This document shows positions 1-11,381 of a stretch of 64,000 nt of DNA, in pieces. The DNA is from Amia ocellicauda (lineage: Eukaryota; Chordata; Actinopteri; Amiiformes; Amiidae), in assembly GCF_036373705.1 (NCBI RefSeq), contig NC_089856.1, positions 14,228,501 through 14,292,500 of the forward strand. Reading direction: 5' to 3'. The notes beneath the pieces were generated by a model. It saw only the letters and a list, made by a program, of their open reading frames with translations, did not search any database and was not told the DNA's origin. Position 1 is the first letter of the stretch; each line of letters starts with the position of its first letter. Made by a program: the position numbers and the translations under genes.

Positions 1-417
1 TGTGGACATTTCTGGAATAATTGTGGTTTTAGTGTGTTTTGTTTTCTTAATTATTCTATAAATGTTACTTATTGTACATACATTATTGTTTGAGAGTAAA
101 ATGTGTCTTTACCCGCCAATATATTTATATTTGTGTTGTCCAGTTTTACTATCCTAAGTTAACCCCATGTCTTCGAGTCAACACCTACCAAAACTATTTC
201 TCTGCTAGTGAGCAGTACTGGGGGTTATTCCAAAAAAGGTGGCTTCCTAAACCATAGCCTGAACTCTGAATTGATTGAGTGAAACAGGACAGTTGAGGAT
301 TTCTCGGTTCCACAAAGGTTGATTCCAGTTTAAGTAATCAAGTTAAAATGAAATTAGGCGCTTTCACATAGCATTTAAGAAGCCATCACCTGTCGATCAC
401 AAAATGAATGATTAATC

Positions 418-1719
418 ATGGATACGAAACAGCAAGCCGCTTACTTTTCAATTCGGGAGCAAGAAACCATCATGAGAGCATATAATGAATACATTCACGT
501 CTTCTCCAAAAAAAGTAATACTGCAGCGACAGCGAAAGAACAAGAGCAGACTTGGCAAGAAATTGCTGATAGAGTGAATGCTACGTTCTTCAATGAAATA
601 CGTGTCTTTCAAGATAATTATTGCAATAGCCCTTGAAAACGAAAATGTGTGATTTTTGGAGAATGTTTTAAAACAAGTTCATTAATGTGTTGTGAATGTA
701 ATTGAACTTGTTACCTACAACAATTATGTTTTCTATTTTCTATAGCATATTGAAATGGATTGATGTTTGTGACTTTCTTTCAGTTGCAACCCTGGGGGTG
801 TCAAGCGAACTTGGCACCAAATAAGAGTAGAGTATAAGAACATTGTTCAAAATGGTAATGTCATAAACGCTTTATTTGCCTTCACAGCTGCCTAAGCAAC
901 ACCAATTCAGATGTATAAGTGTTGAAATGGTCAGGCTCAATATACTTATATGTGCTTTTACTCATTAGCCAACAGGAAGTATCTGAGCCATCTGCCCCCC
1001 ATGACGCAAGCACCTATGTAAAGGCTAAGCTGATCACATTTATTAGCAATTGCTCATCCTCATCTTCATATTCATCATCATCTTCCTGTAGTGACTGACA
1101 GCACCATTAATCTGTTGGAGCCAGGGCCCATTGAACGTCCTGTAAGTAATTTCTGCAGTATATGAAACTAAGTTAAATGAGGAGTTGTGTAAGATGTGGA
1201 TGGCAGATGTACACTTAAAATCTTGTTGTGTTGAGCATGATGAGGACACAGTCTCTGAATGTTCTGAGAGGCCTCTAGAGGTACTATTTAACATTGAGTC
1301 TGAATTGATTTGGCCACATACTAAAACCATATCCTCCATGTACTTTAGCAGGACATGGTCCCTCCCACCACTGCAACTTCTGCCTCTGCTGAGCCTTCCA
1401 CCTCAAGAGATGTTAGTAAAGTAAGTCTAGCTTTACAGCATTTTATGTGTATGCTTGTAGCCCATGTAATTTAAAACTGACTCAAGTAAAATAACCTTCT
1501 ATGTTTATGGCCTTTAGTGAAACCTGTAAAATTATGTTTTTTATCCCCTTTCAGGTGGATGTCAAACAGTTATATCAGCACCATCTGGAAATGGAAATTG
1601 AAAAATTGAAACTACAGATGGAGCATATCAAATTGAAGAAGTTGGAGATCACTTTACTGGAGCACCAGTTAAAGGTGAGAACACTGGACCTTGTTCTACA
1701 ATGGTATGAAATAATGTGA
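418..1719 (+). pseudogene. Myb/SANT-like DNA-binding protein of the Harbinger element, broken
   Basis: In Harbinger elements this protein binds DNA and brings the nuclease to the ends. Exon 1 (ATG at 418) encodes a trihelix/Myb-like start with SIREQETIMRAYNEYI and TWQEIADRVNA. A second piece near 783-854 reads CNPGGVKRTWHQIRVEYKN and is bounded by AG and GT, as expected for the next exon. A later piece near 1555-1680 is a Lys/Glu/Leu-rich coiled coil (EMEIEKLKLQMEHIKLKKLE), like the C-terminal part of this family. The middle section (about 860-1550) has no continuous frame, so the gene is probably non-functional. The exon 1 frame stops at 636 if it is not spliced. Confidence 0.6.
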
Positions 1720-1884
1720 AAGGACATCCAGTTGATGATGCCTTGTTCTTTAATTTGCAGCAAATCAATGACAAACAAAAGTGCCTTCTTGAGAGTCTCA
1801 AGCTGTCTTTGTCACAAAGCATCATGCAGCACAGACTTTTATTTGTGTGTGTGGGGGAAATTAACAGAATCTTTTACATTAAGG

Positions 1885-3272
1885 TTACACTTGAAAATAA
1901 TTGTTGGCAATAGTGTCTTGCACAGCCCTGCCATCTGTGTGGTCCTGGATGTGGCCAATGGGGTCATCATCAAGGGCCAATGGAGCAACAGGGGGGGCCC
2001 TCTCTCTCCTTATTACCGCAATGTTATGGAGGACCACACAAGCAATAGTAATATCACATGCCCTCTCTGGTGTGACCCTGAGGCCACGCAGTCAGTGAAA
2101 ACGGGACTTCATAATGCCCAGTGTCATCTCCACCCTGGCTCTTGTCTTGGCATGGGCTGTGTTGAAGAGCATCTGGGTTCCAGGAGCAGGGTCAGGATAT
2201 GGGGTCATTAGAAAGGGCAAGCAGTGGTACCCCCTATCCCCAAGCAGATATCCAATAAAGTGCCCTATATTGTCACAGAACACAATTACCATAGGTTGCA
2301 CAATTTGTATACATTTTACTGTTCTCTGCCTATATGGTTGATTCTGTTGCAGAATACTTTGCATATATCAGTCCAAGAAGTAGGATTGAAAACCTACTGC
2401 TTGGTTTCAAATTAGCAATGTGTCACTATCAAGATATACCTTGCTGAAATCTCTGGTACAATGTGGACTCTCGGAAAATGTGCGAATCATGCACAGACCC
2501 AGGCCACTTGGCTTCCACATTTGTGATCAGCTGCTGTGAGTCACAAATGATCTAACCTGAGGAGGAAAAAGCTGTGAGTGAAATGACATTTTGAAATCAA
2601 GGTGTAACTTTGACAGGGTTAACATACAAAGGACTCAATTGGTACCTGCACATTAATGCTGTGAAAGGATTTCCTATTCACAAAATCAGTCTCATTGGGC
2701 CCAGGGGGAGCTTTGATGGGAATATGGGTTCCATCATTGCACCCAATCCCATTTGGAGTTTCATCATTTATGCATACACAATTTCAGATTGACAAAATTG
2801 ACCGTGGAAATCCGTGGCCTACATGGATCATAGGCAACTGTACGATACCTGCAATTCTGTAGAACTCCTCTGTAATGGCATCCGGGGATTTGTGGCCAGG
2901 GAAAGCAATTGTTTTTGCAAAAAACACTTTAATGCAACACACACTCTTCTAATGGCCGCATACCATGACTTTTCCGACGTGTTTGCCTATATTGTACAGA
3001 AAGCTTCCACTGCCAAAAAATCTAAGGGCAGTGCACAGTGTCTGTATCTGCGTGAGTGCAAATCCGCGTTTTGTGACATTGGAAATGTGTGGCTTCAGTA
3101 GATTGCTGAGATAAACGATTGACTGCGCAGAAAAACGATAACGCTCATAAAAATATAGCTCTGAATCCGACAGGACGTCTATTCAAGATCTAACAATTCC
3201 TTCACGGCGCAAAGCTTGTCGAACAATGTGCGCACCTATGTCAATTGGATTTTCTTCAAACGGACAGGCCAT
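1885..3272 (-). pseudogene. HARBI1-like Harbinger transposase/nuclease, broken
   Basis: Reading on the minus strand, an ATG at 3272 opens MACPFEENPIDIGAHIVRQA, typical of the family's N-terminus. Further on are DFVNRKSFHSINV-type pieces and, at 2092-2364, GDRGYHCLPFLMTPYPDPAP followed by AHAKTRARVEMTLGIMKSRF. These belong to the DDE nuclease core and C-terminal part. The frame then meets a TGA where the family continues with LRGLRVTPERACDI, a single-base type break, and runs on to a natural TAA at 1885-1887 after DTIANNYFQV. Several more stops and frame changes lie between 2400 and 3200. It is intronless in appearance and about 1.39 kb long, normal for the family, but cannot make an active enzyme. 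Confidence 0.75.
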
Positions 3273-3608
3273 GATGTCCAAGGGACTGATTGGTTGACAA
3301 CCCATGTTTATATGTGCTTGGTCAGGCTTAGCTCAAGTTAACCTGCCAGATAGCAGGTTAGCTTCAGAGGATGAGTTGTCATAGTTACTGATATAGAATT
3401 ACTTTGATCTGGGTTTGTGGAACAGCAAATTCATGATTTCCTCAAATTCTGGCTCAACAGATCTCGATTACTTGCTAATCCTGCTTTCTGGAATATCCCT
3501 CTGGTATATGCATGACTAGTTTGCTTGTCTTAGTATGTATGTATGTATGTATGTATGAATTGTAAAACTAATTAAATTAAACAGTATGTTTTAAGATGTG
3601 TATATATA

Positions 3609-4250
3609 CACCGATCAGCCATAACATTATGACCACTGACAGGTGAAGTGAATAACACTGATAATCTCATTATCATGGCACGTGTCAGTGGGTGGGATAT
3701 ATTATGCAGCAAGTGAACATTTTGTCCTCAAAGTTGATGAAAGGATATGGATCTGAGCGACTTTGACAAGGGCCAAATTGTGATGCCTAGACGACTGGGT
3801 CAGAGTATCTCCAAAACTGCAGCTCTTGTGGGGTGTTCCCGGTCTGCAGTGGTCAGTACCTATCAAAAGTGGTCCAAGGAAGGAAAAGCGGTGAACTGGT
3901 GACAAGGTCACGGGCAGCCAAGGCTCACTGATGCACGTGGGGAGCGAAGGCTGGCCCGTGTGGTCCGATCCAACAGCTGGTTCTGATAGAAAGGTGTCAG
4001 AACACACAGTGCATCGCAGTTTGTTGCGTATGGGGCTGCGTAGCCGCAAACCAGTCAGGGTGCCCATGCTGACCCCTGTCCACTGCCGAAAGAGCCTACA
4101 ATGGGCACGTGAGCAACAGAACTGGACCACGGAGCAATGGAAGAAGGTGGCCTGGTCTGATGAATCACAAGTTCAAGGTGTTGACTTGGCCTCCAAATTC
4201 CCCAGATCTCAATCCAATTGAGCATCTGTGGGATGTGCTGGACAAACAAG
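3609..4250 (+). mobile_element. Tc1-like transposon relic, copy 1, internally deleted and 3' truncated
   Basis: The left terminal repeat starts CACCGATCAGCCATAACATT after a TA at 3607-3608. Transposase coding follows on + with frame breaks; HTVHRSLLRMGLRSRKPVRV and TEQWKKVAWSDES are recognisable helix-turn-helix and early catalytic pieces. After the first catalytic Asp region the sequence jumps directly to GVDLASKFPRSQSN, normally far downstream, so most of the DDE core is missing. Homology ends near 4250 (GACAAACAAG), and no right terminal repeat follows. Compared with copy 2 at 59694, it also lacks about 40 bases near 3972. Confidence 0.75.
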
Positions 4251-4334
4251 GATTGCTAGAAGTTTTGGGAACCCAACAATGCATGAGTGTTAATTTAAAA
4301 TGTTTTTGGATGGTCGTGCATGTAGGCCTATACT

Positions 4335-4560
4335 TTAAAGGGGTTGATTTTAACACCTACAGTGTTAAATTTGCTAATGATTTTTTGCTATGTAGTGTTG
4401 CTTATACTGGTACAGAGTACATTTTTGACTGTTAAAATGCTGTTTCAACACTGAGATCAGTGCTCTTAGCACTGTTTTGGTGTTTATGTTGAACACTTGA
4501 AGTGTTCGAAAATTAACTCTGAGATGGTGTTAGAATTTCAACACTTTTAAAAGTGTGTAT
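4335..4560. repeat. Hairpin-rich AT segment, possible MITE
   Basis: This stretch is packed with short palindromic pieces, for example ACACCTACAGTGTT, AACACTTGAAGTGTT and ACACTTTTAAAAGTGT. Such serial AACACT/AGTGTT pairing is usual for small inverted-repeat elements. Clear ends and a target duplication are not visible, so the element call is tentative. Confidence 0.35.
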
Positions 4561-5104
4561 GTGATTTTCATTATAGCATCTCCTAGGTGTCTTGAGCTGA
4601 GGTGAGTGGAGTGCAAAGGGCTACACAATGACTCATATTGCTTAATATTTAATAAGTAGGGGGTTTAATACTCTACACACACGCCAACTGATATTGTACC
4701 TATAGTGGTTGAAGATCTTACAGCTGTTCGATGAGATGGAAACTGAATAAATAGGCCTATTGTCTTTAAAGTTGGCGATTCATTATTCTGTTTAATCTTT
4801 AGATTGAAAACAATGTGTTACTTTGGCAATATATACTGGTTATTGTGATGTTCAAGGAACTGTTATTACATTAAGTATTTATGCATATTTAGGGTGACCA
4901 ACAGGTGGCCAAAAATCCGGACACTTCAAGACATAACATGATAGGATTGTGAAGTTCCATTACACTCCAATGCCTGCATTGTCTATTCATTATTTAGTTT
5001 TATATATATATATATCACTTTTTATTGAAGCTTATAAATCCGAGAACGTTGCGTGTAACTGCATCTTAATGATGGTTACAGCGCTTTCATATGGGGGGTT
5101 TATT

Positions 5105-5633
5105 CTCACCCAAGATGGCGGAATGTCACCCGGCTGCACTGGCAAGGGATGGTCCACTTGTTCTATTATATGTCTATGCTCTTGTGAGGCGAGCGCTAAA
5201 CAGAAAGTCAACTCCATTTGGGCTCAGGGGCAGAAACACTAGTGACAACAAATCCCGATGGGTGCAGGGGACGAAAAAGAGCCAAAATGGCGACCTCCGC
5301 GTGCTCCTTACTCTATAAACTTCGCCCCCCGTTGCCATGGCGCCCGGCGGTAAGGGGCGGGCGCTGTGGCGGCGCCGTCATCATGGCGGCCCGTGTGCGC
5401 GGGAGGGCAGTGGAAGCTCTAGAAACGTCTAGAGCGCGCGCTGCTGCTGCGTCACTGCGCGAACGAGGAGGCGAGACACGCGAGGAGTGGAGAGAGCGGC
5501 GCCGGGCTTTAACCCCCCTCACAACCGCACACTGTTCATTCAAAAACACGGCAGGTAGACACGGCCCACAGCGGAGACACGCACGGCACAACCCCACAGA
5601 AAACGCAGCATCCTGACTTGAGAGAACCGAGAT
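5105..5633 (+). promoter_or_regulatory. CpG-rich ptges3 promoter and 5' UTR
   Basis: The GC-rich stretch just upstream of the ptges3 exon 1 donor holds a GC box (AGGGGCGGGCG near 5352-5362) and three ATGGCG motifs that resemble YY1 sites (near 5114, 5287 and 5383). It also has a perfect inverted repeat CTCTAGA-AACG-TCTAGAG at 5417-5434. There is no TATA box at a sensible distance, which fits a housekeeping promoter. The transcription start is not known; exon 1 probably begins between about 5440 and 5540 and ends at 5633. Site names are inferred from motif shape only. Confidence 0.6.
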
Positions 5634-8600
5634 GTAAGTCGGGGAGGGAGAGAAAGAGAGAGAGAGAGAGGGGGAAAGTGGACGAGAATAGAGCTGATGG
5701 GCGCATCGGTTTCTGGTGACGGTTTGTTTTTTGGTTGATGTATTTTTTTGTCTGCATGTGTTTTTCTGAGTGGGTGTGTGAGAGAGTGGGTGTGTGTTGG
5801 GGGGAGCCGTGTTATTGAATAGTGGACGGTGAATTTACACAACCTGCACTCACGCTCCCCCCCCCGGGCAGAGAGGCGGGACAGAGGCCCAGGCTGCACA
5901 AGCGTGTGTAGGCCTCAATTCATACTGTTGTGAAGGGGCTCTCCTCCGTGCTAAAACATCAGGGTCGGAGCGGGTGCTGATTTAAGGTGTTTAGCCTTGG
6001 CCGGGGGTGGGGGGTCCTGTACCTGTACCTAAGGGGTTAAATATCACCCCTGCGCCGCAGCAGATTTACACTAGACACCCGGCATTGTAATAGCAACCCT
6101 GCCGGACGAGCTCGTACTGAACCACAGAGGGATTGGCGGCGGGGGGGGGGGGGGGCGTCTGAAACAGGGACGTGTTCAACGGATTAATGGGCCCTAATTC
6201 CGTTTAGGGAGATTGTGTTGTGGTCACTGTGCTGCTGGGTTGGCTGTGCGCCGTGCATTTGTAATTTTAAGAACACTACTATTAATTATAATAATAATCT
6301 GCAGGTTGGTTTTCAATGCATTGCCATGCGTTTTAGCGAGCCCCCCAATCTGTGTCCCCCCCACAGTGAATCACCGAGGGACAGATTTAATGTTCAAATG
6401 GGGGTGAAAAAAAGAAAAAAAAAGCTCTTGATCAGGGTTTAGTTTTTCATAGGCGTAGGCCAGCCGGCTACTGCAAGATGCACGGGGCTTGAAAGTGGCT
6501 GCAATGTTCTTACCAATGCATGATTAGACAGGCTGCTCTATTTTATATATGCATCTATAATAGCACTTCAGTGGTATTCTGTAATCGGACAACGCTGAAT
6601 TATGTTAATATTAAATAAATCCATACGCGCTGATCTGTGCCTTAAGCCGACTATGCAGGTAAAAGAGAACGTTCAGACAACCAAAGGGGACAAATTCCAT
6701 TATATGTAAAGTACACCATTATAACATGTTCCTGTAGACGGTAAACTATGCTATGTCGCTTAAAAATAAAGTGGACCACATCCGCACCGTGCTTGTGCAG
6801 TTATTGCATGGTTTCATTCTCTGCCTCTCTCCACACACATGTTGTGTCTACACTATGGCAGCAGTCACATGGTGAGATTGCGTCCTCTGTAGCTGGGAAA
6901 GTAACGAGGAGACACTTCGTCAACATTGAGCACGAAAAAGAGCCACGGGGAACCAGGTGACATGCTCTTAATAACGGAACGGGCTTTTGAATACCAAGTC
7001 CTGGCACATACGCCAGTGAACAAGCCATGCATCAGTTTATCAAACTTACCGTGGACAAAATTAATATAAACTACAAGGTACAGGTGTGTGATGGTATATG
7101 GACGTTTCCGTGGAACGATACACGTTTGGCTGTTGTGAAATTGGTTATTATACCACTCGGGGTTTAGATGCGTTCTTCCCAGTCCCGGCAACCTTCTATG
7201 AAACGGGCAGGCGCACAGACACGATGCCGCCCCGATCAGCTAGCGAGATTTACTGCAGTGTTTACTGGTTTGCCGCTTGTAAAAATCAAGACACCCCCCC
7301 CTAACGACACATTCTTCATTATAGTCCACTACTCTTATTTCACCACCCTTTCCAGTCTTGGACACACCTACTTAACAGAACATTTGTTTGCGACAATCAA
7401 CCCCATCGCACCACCCCCCTTACGATTTTCAAAACCGAATCTAGCGACACTCGAGCTGGTCCGCTGCTCCTGATGCAGTTTTTTCATTTTGTAATGGGTT
7501 TATTCTGCGTGTCTTTTCCACAATTCCACGCCACAATATTTTGATAATGGGAAGAGAATTATGTACAGGAAACTAGAATGTAATATAATGTGCAAGGTCT
7601 CCTATCAGCACTGTTTGTTGTCGTGCAGTTCTGAGTAAAGATGCAGAATATTTGGTAGGAGTTGGAGTTAATAATCGCCATATCTATATTGACTGAATTT
7701 GAATGATTTAAGAAAATCGGGGGGTAAAATTTCAAGGCACCTGCCATGCTGGGCAACCAGAATTTTAAGGTGGTCAGACCCTGAATTAGATGCAGATTTG
7801 TCTTGGCCTGGCCTGACACTGGTTTTTGCTAAGGCTGGGTTTCTGCCTGCTGACCAGAGCTCCTGCTCTATTTTTTGATCTCTGCCTGTAAAGAATAGTT
7901 TGCTCAGTCAATTCTGCTTATCGGTAAAGAGCCTGAAAATCACCTTTCAGAACAGGACATTCACGCAGAACACTGCTGGGCACAGGAGAATGCAAAACCT
8001 ATTTCCACTGGTGCCAGAGCAGAGGTCAGTGGTGGGCACCTTCTAAGCAACACTGGAGGCTTTCAAATTCCCAGTCTCCACAGCGGCATCTGCCTTTTAT
8101 TCCCTTTCCCAGTTACTCAGTTGATCAGATAAAGCTGAATTACTTTTTCTACCTCCCCCACTTTTGCAGATTACATTATAGGTAGAAGTGCAGCTTTGAA
8201 TGAACAGGTCATGTTAAGCCACCAACTGAAAGAGGCTTAAAATAGTATAATGCTTCTGTTCAATTGATTGAATTGAAAGGGGAAAAAAGTTAAATTAGAG
8301 CATTTCAACTGGAAGAGCCTCAGTCCATCCTCTCCAACCCACTCCTTAAGTTTGGACTTGCTTGAGTCCGATCTCCTCTCAGCTCTGCAGAAGTCTCTGC
8401 TTTTGAAGTTTGCCTGAATTAATGGTATTATTATGGTATCATTTATATGTATGTGTATATATAGAGTGGGACCATATGGGAGCTGCAGTTTCACATTCCT
8501 GTTTTTTTTTTGTTTCTCTTTCCACAGGCAGCCTGCTAGTGCAAAGTGGTATGACAGAAGGGACTATGTCTTTATCGAATTCTGTGTGGAAGACAGCAAA

Positions 8601-9124
8601 GACGTCCAAGTAAAATTTGAAAAATCCAAACTTGGTTTCAGGTGAGCTTTCTGTCTTGCCTTTTTAAACTGCTGACCTGACCGACCCACTGTTGAGCAGC
8701 ATCTGTAGTGGGGTATAAGTCCACTGCAGGAACAGCATGTCTCTCACAGTGCAGCTGGCTTTCTGTTTTCTTGGTTCTGTATGTAAACAATTGCAGTGAT
8801 GTCCTTAAGAAATTCCTTCCACTTGTGTGTGTGATATAGTTTGTATATTAGTCTTGGGACCTTGCTCTGCCTGTACTGTTACTCTTTAATGTACCTTCTG
8901 TCAGTGTGTGGCTTTGACTTGAGTCTCAGGACCTGTTCAGTAAATATGCTAATATTTTTTTTCTTTCTTTTGTTCAGTTGTCTTGGTGGTACAGATAACA
9001 TCAAACATCACAATGAAATCGAACTTTTTGAAGCTATCGATCCAAATGTGAGTCTGCATTTCTCTTGTGTACATGAATAAATGTGTAGTTCATGCTCCAG
9101 TCTTATTCTTGCACCAGATTAATT

Positions 9125-9220
<96 letters not shown>

Positions 9221-11381
9221 CTTCCCCAGGATTTTCTGTAAGCGCAAACATCTCTTGGGGGCGGCAACTTTGGGTATAATTGGATATTGTGATTTGCTCA
9301 TCAGCCAAATGGAAGCATTTGTTCGGCATCGGCCTTTGTACGTACCAAAATGGTGGCCCAGGTCTCAAAATCTTGATGTAAACACTGAAAATGATATTTC
9401 GATAATGTAAGCGCATTGGTTCAATATTTATAATGCAATTGAAAATTATAGCACCTCGGCACTGAGGTGCTTAAACAACCTGTGGAAAACTGCTATATAT
9501 TAAATGACAGTCAGATTTCACATAGTGAATCCAACAGAAGGGTCGTTTGCTTTGCCTGATACTTTTTTCCTCTCGTGATATTTTTGCATGCAGGAATCCA
9601 AAAACAAACGGACAGATCGGTCTGTCTTGTGTTGTTTACGGAAAGCAGATTCTGGGAAGTCATGGCCCCGGTTAACAAAAGAAAAGGCGAAGGTTAGTGA
9701 ACTTAATGAAAGAATCAATCCCAAATTGCTGGCTTGGCCACTGCAGTGCGGGGCGGCAGCTTGAGTCCATGATTACAATTGTATACTTGTATTTTTTATT
9801 GTCCTACTACCACCAATACTGCTGTCACTGGCTAGAATCAAGCAGTCAACCCTTGATGGGCCCTTGCTGGGGATTGTGTGTGTCACCTTGGCTCCACTTA
9901 TTTGAATCTTTGCATTTTACCCATGTCTCATAGCTTAACTGGCTCAGTGTTGACTTCAATAACTGGAAGGACTGGGAGGATGATTCAGATGAGGAATTGT
10001 CCAGCTTCGACCGCTTCTCAGAGGTAACTGGGTAACGAGTGATAAATCAAAATTAAACATGAGGTGTGATTCAGAATAGAGCTTAACTGAACTCCCCGGG
10101 CTGCACGTTATTGCAGCTGACAACAGGTTTGATACAATGGTCAGTTGGACATGTCCACAGTATTGCCCTTCTGCCACTGCTAATTTTTGCGTCTTTAGTG
10201 GCATGGCTGGACTGTTGGCTTTAGAGCCAGGACCTCCATTATAAAGCCAGGATACTTGGAAGAACAAGCTGGCTCTTCAGAAGTGAGACCAGGTCCAGTG
10301 TACCACTGAAGAGAATGGCACTGTGTGTTTATGGGAATAAACAGCTTCTGTCTGTTTGTAGATGATGAATACCATGGGTGGAGAGGATGAGTTGCCAGAA
10401 GTGGATGGGGCAGAAGATGTAAGTTTTATGTTTTTTATGTTGGCGGGGGTGGGGGGGGACATTTCAGAATCTAACAGCCTTCACTGAACATACAATGCCA
10501 ACCCCTACAGTGAATGCCAGTGAGGACATCTGCATTATTGGGCTCCTGCAGCGGGGGGCCTGGGGGTCTGCCCCTTCCTGCCAGGGTTTTAGGCCCAGAT
10601 CACCACGAATCGGAGCCGACTGGAACATCTCAGAGTGCAACAACTCTGTACGTTTGTTTCCGAAGCGTGTAGTGTAGGGTAATGTGATGTTAGGCGGCTC
10701 CAGAGCTGAGCGGGTTCTCCACCGTGGGCCCATCCTGCTGTGTTTGTACCGATTAGACTCTGTGTTCCGAGCTGGGCTGGAAATAGACCAGCAGGACAGC
10801 GCAGCGGCTGCTGCCGATGCCCCGGACAGTCTGACACCATTCAATCAGCCCCTCTTTGTAGTCTTCAGTTGTTATTTCTTTTGCTGCGTTTAGCATGTAT
10901 GAGTCGGGGAGCCGTCAACCGAGATCTGTCTCAAAGTGCTCGCTCTTTATGCATTCATTCCTTCTCATGTTATTTGACACTCTGTGGGTGTTCCACCCCG
11001 CCCAGGTGGCTGAGTCTGCTGAGGGGGACTCTGCTGATGTGTGCCCAGTTTTTGTTTCACCTGTTCCTTTTATCACCTTCTCACCTTTCACTGTTCTCTC
11101 CCCCTCTCTCAGGAGGAATCGGCAGATAGCGATGATGAAAGTAAGTTCTTGCTCTTGTAGTTTTGTTTGTGTGTGCGTGTCTCACAATGTACAGTAGAGG
11201 GCAGGTGCTTGGATAGACTAAAGTGAAGTAGAACTTCACAGTGGTGGGGGGGGGGGGGGCAAGAGAAGTTTTAACTGGACTGGAGAAGAGCCTGTTTAAA
11301 GTAACTTCCTGGAACAAAAGGGTCTTCTGTACTAATCAAATTGTTTTTGTGTTTTCCCCAGAAATGCCTGATTTGGAGTAA
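5632..11381 (+). CDS. ptges3: Prostaglandin E synthase 3 / p23 Hsp90 co-chaperone
   Basis: p23 binds ATP-bound Hsp90 in the cytosol, slows its ATPase and stabilises client complexes; it also has cytosolic PGE synthase activity. Coding exons: 5632-5633, 8528-8641, 8978-9047, 9594-9692, 9934-10023, 10362-10418, 11113-11140, 11362-11381. All join in phase to 480 bases, 159 residues plus stop; the human protein has 160. The CS domain starts at QPASAKWYDRRDYVFIEF. The p23 signature WPRLTKE is in exon 4, and exon 5 holds LNWLSVDFNNWKDWEDD. The tail is acidic, contains PEVDG (a caspase site in the mammalian protein) and ends MPDLE. Odd point: the start ATG is split AT|G across intron 1. Fish often have two ptges3 copies; which one this is cannot be told. 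Confidence 0.95.
5634..8527 (+). other. ptges3 intron 1 (2.9 kb)
   Basis: The intron opens GTAAGTC and closes CCACAG. The first kilobase is GC-rich and continues the CpG-rich promoter zone, with a GGGGGG run near 6140. The rest is ordinary unique-looking sequence. I see no exon or recognisable transposon in it. Confidence 0.7.
9127..9218. repeat. Compound TA/CA microsatellite
   Basis: About 22 TA units run directly into about 23 CA units inside ptges3 intron 3, 80 bases after the exon 3 donor. The long frames seen here on both strands are only repeat translations. Confidence 0.95.

Larger units (their letters stand above)
218..3504. mobile_element. Harbinger-type DNA transposon, decayed, with both partner genes
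   Basis: The two ends are diverged inverted repeats. The left end reads CTGGGGGTTATTCC near 218 and the right end, on the other strand, reads CCAGAGGGATATTCC near 3504; each is followed by a similar AAAAGG/AAAGCAGG stretch. A TA flanks both sides, but the duplication length is unsure. Inside are a Myb/SANT-like gene on + and a HARBI1-like nuclease on -, converging toward the middle, which is the standard two-protein layout of Harbinger elements. Both genes carry stops or lost frames, so this copy is dead. The family call rests on recognised protein motifs; the exact ends are inferred. Confidence 0.72.

Noticed and set aside
5218..5616. 132-codon open frame across the ptges3 promoter
   Set aside because: It lies in GC-rich promoter and 5' UTR, is Arg/Ala-rich as expected from composition, and matches no family I know.
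9067..9416. Frames with Tyr-Ile and Val-Cys runs on both strands
   Set aside because: Translations of the TA/CA microsatellite.
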